A stretch of 64,000 nt of DNA from Lachnospiraceae bacterium. GTDB lineage: Bacteria; Bacillota; Clostridia; Lachnospirales; Lachnospiraceae. Where the stretch lies: NCBI GenBank assembly GCA_016283275.1, contig JAEEMP010000061.1, positions 43,319 to 107,318 on the forward strand. The letters run 5' to 3'. Of the stretch, positions 36,153-45,519 are shown one piece after another. The notes beneath the pieces were generated by a model. That model was not told the DNA's origin, did not search any database, and saw only the letters and a program-made list of their open reading frames with translations. The translations under genes were made by a program, and so were the position numbers. Every line of letters begins with the position of its first letter. Positions within the stretch are counted from its first letter, which is position 1.

Positions 36153-37937
36153 TTGGTTTTCGGAAAACATATCAACAAATATTACATAAAGTACGGATGG
36201 ATGCTTTTGATAGGCATACTGGCCCTCATCGTTGTGGATGTGGGCCAGCTTAAAGTTCCGGAATTTTACAGACTGATCGTCAACGGTATGAATACCGGAA
36301 AGGTTGATCTTTCCGGAACGGTTTATGCTTTTGATATGGATTTTCTGCTTACAAATATCTGCAGACCGCTTATTATCGTGGTCTTTATGATGATAAGCGG
36401 ACGCTTTGCATGGAGAGTGTGCTTTTTCGGTGCGGGAGTAAGGGTTGAACGGGATTTAAGGCAGGAAATGTTCGAACGTTCAAAAGAACTTTCGCAGTCT
36501 TACTACCAGATCAACAAGGTAGGCGACCTTATGAGTCTTTTCACAAACGATCTTGAGACCGTTCAGGACTGTTACGGAAACGGTGTCTTAAGCTTTTGCG
36601 ACGCACTTTTTTTGGGTGGGCTGGCTCTTTATAAGATGATCGCAATGAACCCAAAACTTACGCTTCTTGCTATCCTTCCGATGATCTTTCTTTTCTTTTC
36701 GGGCAGAACGATAGGGAAGTATATGACCAAAAAGTGGGACGAAAGGCAGGAAAAATTCTCGCTTCTTTCGGATTTTTCCCAGGAAAGTTTTTCCGGAATA
36801 GCCGTGATAAAAGCGTTTGCAAAAGAAGGAAAAGAACTTCTTGCTTTTAAGAAGCTCAATAAAGAGAATGAAAAAGTCAATGTGGCATATACAAAGCTTT
36901 CCACTCTTTTAAATATATTTGTGGTCCTGTTTGTGGAATCCGTTGTATGTGTGATATTGGGTTATGGCGGATATCTTGTACACAACGGCGTGTTCAATGC
37001 CGGTGAAATGGTTGAATTTATCGGCTATTTTACGGCAATAGTATGGCCCATTGAAGCCGTTGCGATACTGATCGAGATGACATCAAGGGCAAAAGCATCG
37101 CTTAACAGGATATCCGAACTTCTGGATGCGGATATAGATGTAAAGGATAAAGAGGGAGTAAAGCATATCGACAGTGTAAGGGGCGAAATAGAGTTTAAGC
37201 ACTTAAACTTTACTCATCCTCATGCACCGCTCGAAGCGCTTCACGATATTTCTTTCCACATAAAGGCAGGCGAAAACATAGGTATAATAGGTCCCACCGG
37301 TTCGGGTAAGACCACGATCTCGGATCTTATAACACGTACATACAATGTTCCCGACAATACGCTTTTTATAGACGGAAACGATGTTAACGATATTTCGATC
37401 AAGGACTTAAGAAAACATATAGCATATGTACCGCAGGATAATTTTCTTTTCAGTGAATCCATAGCCGACAACATTACCTTTGCGCAAGAAGGCCGGATAT
37501 CGAAAGAACGCCTTGAAGAGGTGTCAAAATATGCGGATATATATGAAAATATAATGGAATTTCCGGATAAGTTTGATACTGTTTTGGGCGAGCGCGGCGT
37601 TACCGTTTCGGGTGGCCAGAAACAGAGGATATCCATAGCAAGAGCTCTCATGAAAGATGCGGAGATCCTTATAATGGACGATTCCGTATCGGCCGTGGAC
37701 ACAAAGACCGAAAAACGTATAATCGACAGTTTAAAGGAAATACGAAAAGGCAAAACAACACTTCTTGTTGCTCACAGGATATCGACCGTTGAAAAGATGG
37801 ACAGGATACTGTTTATCGATGACGGTAAAGTCCTTGATTTCGGAACTCACGAAGAACTGCTGAAAAGATGTGAAAAGTATGCCGAAACGGTTCGTCTTCA
37901 GGCACTTGAAGACGAAGAAAGGGGTGAAAAACGATGA
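36153..37937 (+). CDS. ABC exporter subunit with degenerate catalytic site
   Basis: The track start (36105) lies before a terminator hairpin; TTG at 36153 with AGGTG six bases upstream is preferred (594 residues). Six-helix exporter domain, then a nucleotide-binding domain with GPTGSGKTTI, a canonical signature VSGGQKQR, but Walker B ILIMDDSVSAVD with Asp replacing the catalytic Glu. This is the pattern of the degenerate-site subunit in heterodimeric exporters such as TM287/288, BmrCD and LmrCD. It overlaps its partner gene by four bases. Substrate unknown: drug, lipid or peptide. Confidence 0.9.
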   Translation: MVFGKHINKYYIKYGWMLLIGILALIVVDVGQLKVPEFYRLIVNGMNTGKVDLSGTVYAFDMDFLLTNICRPLIIVVFMMISGRFAWRVCFFGAGVRVERDLRQEMFERSKELSQSYYQINKVGDLMSLFTNDLETVQDCYGNGVLSFCDALFLGGLALYKMIAMNPKLTLLAILPMIFLFFSGRTIGKYMTKKWDERQEKFSLLSDFSQESFSGIAVIKAFAKEGKELLAFKKLNKENEKVNVAYTKLSTLLNIFVVLFVESVVCVILGYGGYLVHNGVFNAGEMVEFIGYFTAIVWPIEAVAILIEMTSRAKASLNRISELLDADIDVKDKEGVKHIDSVRGEIEFKHLNFTHPHAPLEALHDISFHIKAGENIGIIGPTGSGKTTISDLITRTYNVPDNTLFIDGNDVNDISIKDLRKHIAYVPQDNFLFSESIADNITFAQEGRISKERLEEVSKYADIYENIMEFPDKFDTVLGERGVTVSGGQKQRISIARALMKDAEILIMDDSVSAVDTKTEKRIIDSLKEIRKGKTTLLVAHRISTVEKMDRILFIDDGKVLDFGTHEELLKRCEKYAETVRLQALEDEERGEKR

Positions 37938-39817
37938 ATGAATTTTATCCCCTTATCGTAACCGGTGCTATGATACTTGTCATGACAGTCATATTTGTAT
38001 TGGCTTTCATCCTTATGAAAGACAAAAAAGAAGCAATAGGCTTTGACAGGAATATGGCTGATTCGGAGATCGTAAAAAGGCTCCTTGGGTATGCAAAAAA
38101 GCATATAAAGGCCTTTGTATTTGTCATTTTTATAATGCTCGTTTCGATAGCGTATGACGTATACTCGCCCATTCTTGTGGGCAAGGCGGAGGAACTCGTT
38201 AAGGGTAATTTCGAGATGAAAGAACTTCTTAACGTAGTGTTTATATACTTTGGGGTACTTGCGGTATCCTTAGTCTGTACCTATATCCAGGCGATAGTGC
38301 TTCAGAAGACCGGGCAGAAGATCCTTTCCGAAATAAGGGAAGATGCGTTTACCCATATCGAAAGTCTTTCGCACGATCAATTGAATCATATACCCGTAGG
38401 TAAGCTCGTGACGCGTGTCACAAACGATACAAATGCCATATCCATGATGTTTACAAACATTCTGGTGACACTTCTTAAAAACGTATTTGTGATCGTGGGC
38501 GTATTGGTGGCAATGCTTTGTCTTAACTACCAGCTCACCCTTATGATCATGTGTTTTGTGCCGTTTATCGTTCTTTTTACCATCATATTCAGAAAGTTTT
38601 CAAGACGTGCCTACAGGCGCGTCAAGGACGGCACAACGGACATAAACACTTTCTTAAGCGAGAATCTTTCGGGCATGAAGGTGACTCAGGCTTTTAATGC
38701 CGAAGAAAAGAAGTTTAATGAGTTTAAGAAGCGTAACGATACCCTTAAAAAAGCAAAGCGCGATCAGATCTTTGTATTCGGGATATTCCGCCCCGTTGTG
38801 TACATGCTTTATATCACGTCCATTCTTTGCCTGTTCTATTTGGGCGGAAGAGGTTATATAAAGAATATAACGTTTCTGGGACAGGCCGTTACTTCGGGAA
38901 CTCTTGTAAGCTTTTATATGTATATATCCAAGTTCTTTAACCCTATCCAGAGCCTTGCGGAACAGTTTAACTGGCTTCAGTCCGCATTTGCTTCGGCCGA
39001 GAAGATATTCTCGATAATGGATACAAGGCCTGAGATCGAGGACAGTCCCGACGCGATCGGGGTAAAACATCTTGAGGGTAAGATAGAGTTTAAGAATGTC
39101 TGGTTTGCCTATGAGGGCGAAGAATGGGTCCTTAAGGATGTTTCTTTTACCGTTGAACCAAAAGAAACGGTTGCATTTGTGGGCTCGACCGGTTCCGGAA
39201 AAACAACGATCCTATCGCTTGTGTGCAGAAATTATGACATACAGAAAGGGCAGATACTTATTGACGGCCGCGATATAAAGGAATATAAGATCGCTGATCT
39301 GAGGCGTTGCTTCGGGCAGATGCTTCAGGATGTATTTCTGTTTGCCGGCACGATCAGGAGCAATATTGTTTTAAGGGAGACGGGTTTTGACGATGAAACG
39401 GTCATGGAAGCCTGCCGTTACGTAAATGCGGATAAGTTTATAGAAAGACTTCCGGGCGGTCTTGATGAAGAAGTAAGAGAGCGCGGCAACAACTTTTCAC
39501 AGGGGCAGCGGCAGCTTCTTTCTTTTGCAAGGACCATTATCCATAAGCCCGATGTAATGATACTTGATGAGGCAACCGCCAACATTGATACCGAGACTGA
39601 GATACTTATCCAGGATTCGCTTGAGAAGATGATGAATATCGGCACAATGCTCATGGTCGCTCACAGGCTTTCCACGATAAAGCATGCGGATAAGATATTT
39701 GTCATATCGCACGGAAAGATCGTCGAATCGGGAAGCCATAATGAGCTTATAAATGCCGGAGGAAAATATTACGAGCTTTATAAGCTTCAGTACGAGGACA
39801 AAAATGGAACCGAGTAA
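37934..39817 (+). CDS. ABC exporter subunit with canonical Walker B
   Basis: 627 residues; an extra N-terminal hydrophobic segment precedes the six-helix domain. The nucleotide-binding domain has GSTGSGKTTI, an altered signature FSQGQRQL and a canonical Walker B VMILDEATANID. Combined with the previous protein this gives one active and one degenerate ATP site, as in known heterodimeric exporters. The ATGA overlap with the partner ensures equal synthesis. The MBL-fold gene overlaps its 3' end. Confidence 0.92.
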   Translation: MNEFYPLIVTGAMILVMTVIFVLAFILMKDKKEAIGFDRNMADSEIVKRLLGYAKKHIKAFVFVIFIMLVSIAYDVYSPILVGKAEELVKGNFEMKELLNVVFIYFGVLAVSLVCTYIQAIVLQKTGQKILSEIREDAFTHIESLSHDQLNHIPVGKLVTRVTNDTNAISMMFTNILVTLLKNVFVIVGVLVAMLCLNYQLTLMIMCFVPFIVLFTIIFRKFSRRAYRRVKDGTTDINTFLSENLSGMKVTQAFNAEEKKFNEFKKRNDTLKKAKRDQIFVFGIFRPVVYMLYITSILCLFYLGGRGYIKNITFLGQAVTSGTLVSFYMYISKFFNPIQSLAEQFNWLQSAFASAEKIFSIMDTRPEIEDSPDAIGVKHLEGKIEFKNVWFAYEGEEWVLKDVSFTVEPKETVAFVGSTGSGKTTILSLVCRNYDIQKGQILIDGRDIKEYKIADLRRCFGQMLQDVFLFAGTIRSNIVLRETGFDDETVMEACRYVNADKFIERLPGGLDEEVRERGNNFSQGQRQLLSFARTIIHKPDVMILDEATANIDTETEILIQDSLEKMMNIGTMLMVAHRLSTIKHADKIFVISHGKIVESGSHNELINAGGKYYELYKLQYEDKNGTE

Positions 39818-40412
39818 GCTTACGGAGAGAATTTCATATTTTTCGCAGGTAGAGGATCCGCTTTCGGCGGATGTGTTTATCATAAGAGGCGATAAAAGGC
39901 TTTTTGTGTATGACGCGGGTAACCGTCCCGATGCGGCATTGTGGCTTAATGCACAGGATGATCTTAAGACGGTCGTTATTTCACATTTTCATAAAGACCA
40001 TACCGCAAATCTATCAAGCCTTAAGTACGATGAACTTTATGTCGGAAGTTATACTCTTAAGGCACTCGGAAAAGGGACAAAAGTTGATTCGCATATGACG
40101 ATAACTGACGGCATAAAAGCCGACATTATCCCTGTTCCGTCCGGTCATGCAAAGGGATCGCTCTTATTGATGATCGACGACGAATATCTTTTTACAGGCG
40201 ATGCCACCTATTCCATGCTGAAAGACGGAAGAAGGGTCCACAATGCACAGCTTTTAAAAGATCAGATAGATATCATCTCAGCCCTCCCGGCCGATAAGAT
40301 AATACTGAGTCACGATCTTGGAAAAATACGCAAAAAGGCTGTCGTGTTACGTCTTCTTAAGACCATATACTCAAAGAGGACGCCCGACAGCCCATATATA
40401 TACGTTGATTAA
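39804..40412 (+). CDS. MBL-fold metallohydrolase
   Basis: The ATG at 39804 follows GAGGAC and overlaps the exporter stop by 14 bases; the track extension to 39753 is inside the exporter gene. 202 residues with the metal motif SHFHKDH, a further His in PSGHAKGS, Asp in FTGDATYS and a last His in LSHDLG, so a full binuclear metal site. It is short, with no RNA-processing (beta-CASP) insert. Likely a small hydrolase such as a thioesterase or lactonase. Its 3' end overlaps the convergent methyltransferase gene by four bases. Confidence 0.88.
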   Translation: MEPSKLTERISYFSQVEDPLSADVFIIRGDKRLFVYDAGNRPDAALWLNAQDDLKTVVISHFHKDHTANLSSLKYDELYVGSYTLKALGKGTKVDSHMTITDGIKADIIPVPSGHAKGSLLLMIDDEYLFTGDATYSMLKDGRRVHNAQLLKDQIDIISALPADKIILSHDLGKIRKKAVVLRLLKTIYSKRTPDSPYIYVD

Positions 40413-41761
40413 AGGTTGATCCTTAATCCTTTCGGATAATGATTTTTGACAACACCGTTTGAAGCTTTCCCGAAGCCTGCAGAGTAGTTGTTTATAAAAA
40501 CGGGAACCCATCCTTTTATTGAGGGATCACAGTTTATCGTCTCGCCGGCTATAAACTTTGCCGCTTCGTCCAAGCCGACAGTAACCGAATCCGTCACTTC
40601 AAAAGGTCTTAATGATATCATGAGGGAATGAGCGGGTTCAAAGCGCTTTCCCTTATCGGTCAAAACGTTTAGCCCGGGTCTTACAACGGACAGACCTTTC
40701 AGATCCGGCATAAGTGACGGAGTTAAATAGATATTTTCACCGAACGCGGTCACGCGGGTATCTTTTAAGATATCTTCGGCCGCTTCTTCTTTTATCTTAA
40801 ACTCGTCGGTGAGGATATTTTTTATATCTTCGGCAAAGATCAATGATACGTTGTTCTTTTTGCCCTTCAAGCGGGGGAATTCGTTTGTTTCATCAAAAAC
40901 GTTTTTTTCAAGCGTTCCGGCTTTTACAAGTTTTGCGACAAAATGACCTTCACCCTTTATTCTGTGCGGATAAAAGTGTTCTTTTGAAACAAGCGAAAAA
41001 TCGGGATGCCTGTTTATGAACGCTTCGATGTTTCCGTCGTTTTCGGCAAAAGAAAACGTACAGGTCGAATACACCATGACGCCGCCGGGTTTAAGCATGT
41101 CCGACGCACAGTCAAGGATCCCGGCCTGCCTTTTTGCACACATTGCTACATTTTCTTCGCTCCATTCGCCGATCGCGATCTCGTCTTTTCGGAACATTCC
41201 TTCGCCGGAACAGGGAGCATCGACCAATATCTTATCGAAGAACGCAGGAAAGAAGGATTTAAGCTTTTCGGGGTCTTCGTTTGTCACAACGGCATTTCTT
41301 ACGCCCATTCTTTCGATATTTGACGAAAGGATCAAAGAACGGCTTTTTACGATCTCATTGGAAACAAGAAGGCCTGCACCGTTTAATCTTGCAGCAATCT
41401 GTGTGCTCTTTCCTCCGGGAGCCGCACAAAGATCGAGTACGATATCACCGGGGCGGGGATCGAGTAAAGCAACCGCGGACATTGCACTCGGCTCCTGAAT
41501 ATAATATGCGCCGGCTTCGTGAAGCGGATGTTTTCCCGGCCGGTCCTTTTCGTCATAATAAAAGCCTTCAAAAGCCCAAGGAACTTCGGAAAGGTCAATG
41601 GGCAGAGAAGACTTAAGTTCATCACATGTACCCTTAAGGGTATTGCACCTTAAACCATAGACGCGTTTATCGCCGTAAGAAGCCATAAACGCGTCATATT
41701 CGTCTTTAAGGTCATTTTTCATTCTGTCTTTAAAGGCTTTCGGAAGAAGATCGGGTGACAT
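40409..41761 (-). CDS. RsmB/NOP family RNA m5C methyltransferase (RsmF-like)
   Basis: 450 residues. The class I SAM domain has LDLCAAPGGKSTQIA, the two catalytic Cys motifs DAPCSGEGMF and YSTCTFSFAENDGNIEAF (Cys in TCT), followed by a C-terminal region typical of RsmF/NOL1-like proteins. It methylates cytosine-5 in rRNA or tRNA. The ATG overlaps the preceding stop (TAATG), so it is coupled to the Lys/Ser-rich protein. It ends convergent to the MBL gene with no terminator between them. Confidence 0.92.
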   Translation of the reverse strand: MSPDLLPKAFKDRMKNDLKDEYDAFMASYGDKRVYGLRCNTLKGTCDELKSSLPIDLSEVPWAFEGFYYDEKDRPGKHPLHEAGAYYIQEPSAMSAVALLDPRPGDIVLDLCAAPGGKSTQIAARLNGAGLLVSNEIVKSRSLILSSNIERMGVRNAVVTNEDPEKLKSFFPAFFDKILVDAPCSGEGMFRKDEIAIGEWSEENVAMCAKRQAGILDCASDMLKPGGVMVYSTCTFSFAENDGNIEAFINRHPDFSLVSKEHFYPHRIKGEGHFVAKLVKAGTLEKNVFDETNEFPRLKGKKNNVSLIFAEDIKNILTDEFKIKEEAAEDILKDTRVTAFGENIYLTPSLMPDLKGLSVVRPGLNVLTDKGKRFEPAHSLMISLRPFEVTDSVTVGLDEAAKFIAGETINCDPSIKGWVPVFINNYSAGFGKASNGVVKNHYPKGLRINL

Positions 41762-42336
41762 TAATTATCCTTTGTGGCTTCCTTTAAAGCCTTTTTGGCA
41801 ACATTAATAAGTTTCTTTGTCTCGGGAGAATTTAAGATGCTTGAAAGTGTGCTTTCATCCTTTTTTTGCTCGGTCTTCTTTTTTCCCGAAGAAGAGGTTT
41901 TCTTTTTGGACGAGGAAGAAGTCGTCTTTTTCTTTCCCGATGTCGAAGACGAAGAAGTCTTTTTCTTCGAGGAGGAAGAAGACTTTCCCGTTGAGGATGA
42001 GCCTGTGATCGATTTAAAAGCAGTATATACTTTTGCGGACTTTGCGGCAAGTTTGGAAACCTTTGCCTTATCGGTTGCCACTATAAATGTATCGTGTCCT
42101 TTTGCATCATGATAAGCTGCGTAATATGCATATGCAGCCCCGATCTCCGATGCGGAATCCACTTTGCAATACTCGTATTCGCAGGCAAGTTCGTTTAAAG
42201 CCTCGGAAACTGCTTTGGGCATTTCGCTTTTGGCTTTTTGTGAAACCAAAATTATTAGATCGGATTTTGTAAGTTTGTCCGCACCTGCAAGTTCGGTCTT
42301 TTTGGCATCGTCAACTGTGATGATCACTGCTTTCAT
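41761..42336 (-). CDS. Uncharacterised protein with Ser/Lys-rich tail, 191 aa
   Basis: AAGGAGG stands about nine bases before the ATG, which directly follows the stop of the upstream gene. The first about 110 residues form an alpha/beta unit (MKAVIITVDDAKK, KSDLIILVSQKAKSEMPKAV, HDTFIVATDKAKVSKLA) that recalls a PIN/NYN-like fold but lacks a clear set of acidic catalytic residues. Residues about 112-165 are repeats of SSSKKKTSSS type, a basic disordered region likely to bind RNA or DNA. Its coupling to an RNA methyltransferase fits a nucleic-acid role; this is inference. Confidence 0.75.
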   Translation of the reverse strand: MKAVIITVDDAKKTELAGADKLTKSDLIILVSQKAKSEMPKAVSEALNELACEYEYCKVDSASEIGAAYAYYAAYHDAKGHDTFIVATDKAKVSKLAAKSAKVYTAFKSITGSSSTGKSSSSSKKKTSSSSTSGKKKTTSSSSKKKTSSSGKKKTEQKKDESTLSSILNSPETKKLINVAKKALKEATKDN

Positions 42337-43032
42337 TTATTTTACCTCCTTCAAAAGATAATCAAGGAAAAGTTTTGCATTTTCGGGTCTTTTGGTATTA
42401 ACAGCAACAGAATACAAAACTTTTTCGACCTCGGGATAACAGTAATTGTCGTTTAGGACCTTCGAATCCGTAACGTCTATGTATAACGGTGCGGTCTCTC
42501 CGGTAGGATTCTGATCCGAGTCATAGATATTGCCCCAGATGACTCTGTCGCCCAAGGCATTTAATTCTTCTTCGGAAAGAAAATCCCTCAGATCCATGTA
42601 AAAAGAAGATATTTCGTATTTATTGAGCGTTGGGGCATCGCCGAGCATAACATCGCAATCATTGGCCGCGATCACCGCGATCCACTTCTGAAGACTTACG
42701 TATGTGGCGTTGTCCATTGCATCTTCGATTATCTTGATGGTCTCATCATATGTTACCTGATATTTTTTTGTATCTATTCCGAGATAGGCTTCAAATTCCG
42801 CGGCGTCGGGCGCCTGGTAGGCATTGATGAAAAGAACGTTTGCCGCATTGTCTTTAGCCGTAACGACGGACCTTATTATCGAGAACAGCCCGATGGCAAC
42901 GGCGATTATAACAATGGTGGGAATGAGATAGTATTGTTTGTAATAATCAAGCTTGTATTTAAAACTTTTTCCTTTAAGATATTCTTTCTGTTCGTTGATT
43001 ATTTCTTTTTGTGTGGGATCCAATAGTTTCAT
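42337..43032 (-). CDS. Uncharacterised membrane-anchored protein, 231 aa
   Basis: The track start at 43131 has no ribosome binding site; AAGGAAA precedes an ATG at 43032, so 231 residues are called (MKLLDPTQKEIINEQKEYL). A cytosolic helical N-terminus leads to one TM segment (about 37-56, YLIPTIVIIAVAIGLFSII). The extracellular part of about 170 residues has a solute-binding-like pattern (DEATYVSLQKW-like region, DVMLGDAPTLNKYE, PENAKLFLDYLLKE) without a lipobox. First gene of a three-gene minus-strand operon. Function unknown. Confidence 0.72.
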   Translation of the reverse strand: MKLLDPTQKEIINEQKEYLKGKSFKYKLDYYKQYYLIPTIVIIAVAIGLFSIIRSVVTAKDNAANVLFINAYQAPDAAEFEAYLGIDTKKYQVTYDETIKIIEDAMDNATYVSLQKWIAVIAANDCDVMLGDAPTLNKYEISSFYMDLRDFLSEEELNALGDRVIWGNIYDSDQNPTGETAPLYIDVTDSKVLNDNYCYPEVEKVLYSVAVNTKRPENAKLFLDYLLKEVK

Positions 43033-43185
43033 ATTTGTCAATTTCCTTCTCAAATCATTATCGTAAAAGCGCAAAAAGGTGTCAACAATTGTTTCTAAAC
43101 TTTCTGTGAAATATTCAAAAGAGTTTACCATTTTTGAGATTTTCTGTTACACTAATACATACTAAGATATATAAGGAGTTTTAAA

Positions 43186-43686
43186 ATGAGTGATTCGTAT
43201 GTTGAATGCCTTGTGGCACAAAAATCTTCGCCGGTTAAGGCATTCTTTAAATATTTACTTATAGCGTTAACGGTGATCTCGGGACTTGCGGGTCTTGTAT
43301 TCGGTTCGCCGATACTTGTGTTTGTGGCAGCCGCCTTCGGCGTGGGTGCGTATTTCGTATCGCTGTTTTCAAACGTAGAGTTTGAATATCTTTATCTTGA
43401 CAAGGAGATAACAGTAGCCAAGATATACAACAAGCAAAGACGCAAGAAAGTCGGCACCTACGAACTTGACAAGATCGAGATAATGGCACCTTTAAACAGC
43501 TGGCATCTTGATTCTTTCAAGAACCGTACTTTCAAGGAAGTCGACTATTCAAGCGGTGTGGCCGGGCAGCCCGAGAAGAGGTATTTATTCTACTATAACG
43601 GTGAGCAGAAAGTCATATTCGAACCCAATGCCGAACTTGTCAAGCTTGCCAGGAACGCAGCCCCCAGAAAAGTCTTTATTGACTGA
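43186..43686 (+). CDS. DUF6106-like membrane protein, 166 aa
   Basis: AAGGAG before the ATG; a TTGAGA/CATACT promoter-like pair lies at 43134-43163, divergent from the minus-strand operon. Two close hydrophobic segments at about 20-62 (AFFKYLLIALTVISGL, ILVFVAAAFGVGAYFV) are followed by a cytosolic domain (FEYLYLDKEITVAKIYNKQRRKKVG, EKRYLFYYNGEQKVIFEPN) resembling a PH-like bacterial domain. I recall this family as DUF6106 in Lachnospiraceae. It precedes guaB but guaB has its own promoter. Confidence 0.75.
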   Translation: MSDSYVECLVAQKSSPVKAFFKYLLIALTVISGLAGLVFGSPILVFVAAAFGVGAYFVSLFSNVEFEYLYLDKEITVAKIYNKQRRKKVGTYELDKIEIMAPLNSWHLDSFKNRTFKEVDYSSGVAGQPEKRYLFYYNGEQKVIFEPNAELVKLARNAAPRKVFID

Positions 43687-43710
43687 AAAAAACAACATTA
43701 AAAATAGGTG

Positions 43711-43739
43711 TTGACATATTCTTTTTACTTTGTTAAACT
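43711..43739 (+). promoter_or_regulatory. guaB promoter
   Basis: TTGACA at 43711-43716, a 17-base spacer and TAAACT at 43734-43739. Transcription would start near 43746, about 120 bases before the ATG. Confidence 0.82.
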
Positions 43740-43745
43740 CACCAA

Positions 43746-43830
43746 TAAATTTATCAGCGGATCGGACATTGTACATGTAAGGTCCGCTTTAAGTTTAAAG
43801 AAGTGCCCAAAGATCCCTTCCGGATCTTTT
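43746..43830 (+). promoter_or_regulatory. Structured guaB leader with two hairpins
   Basis: An 8-bp stem AGCGGATC/GGTCCGCT (about 43757-43793) encloses TGTACATGT. A second stem AAAGATCC/GGATCTTT (43809-43829) ends in TTTT and looks like a weak terminator before the ribosome binding site. No known purine riboswitch core (TATA...AGTTTCTACC) is present. A candidate attenuation leader. Confidence 0.45.
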
Positions 43831-43835
43831 CATAA

Positions 43836-45323
<1,488 letters not shown>

Positions 45324-45335
45324 ACTTGTTTACAT

Positions 45336-45372
45336 AAGCGCTTCGGTTCCGTATGGGATCGAAGCGCTTTTA
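45336..45372 (+). terminator. guaB terminator
   Basis: AAGCGCTTCG/CGAAGCGCTT stem, extended inward by five pairs (two of them G-U), loop GTAT, followed by TT and an A-run; the opposite strand also ends in T, so it may work both ways. Confidence 0.88.
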
Positions 45373-45451
45373 AAAATAGTACGATAGTCTCAGAAAACGT
45401 GATAAATATCGGAAAAACGTGTAAATTAACCCCGTATTTTTTGTAAAATTC

Positions 45452-45481
45452 TTGCAAACGATCAATATATTATGGTAAACT
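45452..45481 (+). promoter_or_regulatory. Possible promoter of the GGDEF-EAL gene
   Basis: TTGCAA at 45452-45457, an 18-base spacer and TAAACT at 45476-45481. An alternative pair (TTGTAA at 45441) overlaps it. Confidence 0.45.
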
Positions 45482-45519
45482 GATTCTCGGGATGTGTATT
45501 TGGAAAACTATGTTCAGGG

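Noticed and set aside
41774-42112. Plus-strand ORF rich in Glu and Phe
   Set aside because: It is the complement of the Ser/Lys-repeat coding region on the minus strand and has no ribosome binding site.
43033-43131. N-terminal 33 residues of the minus-strand membrane protein ORF
   Set aside because: No ribosome binding site upstream; a good one precedes the ATG at 43032, and the segment is divergent promoter space.
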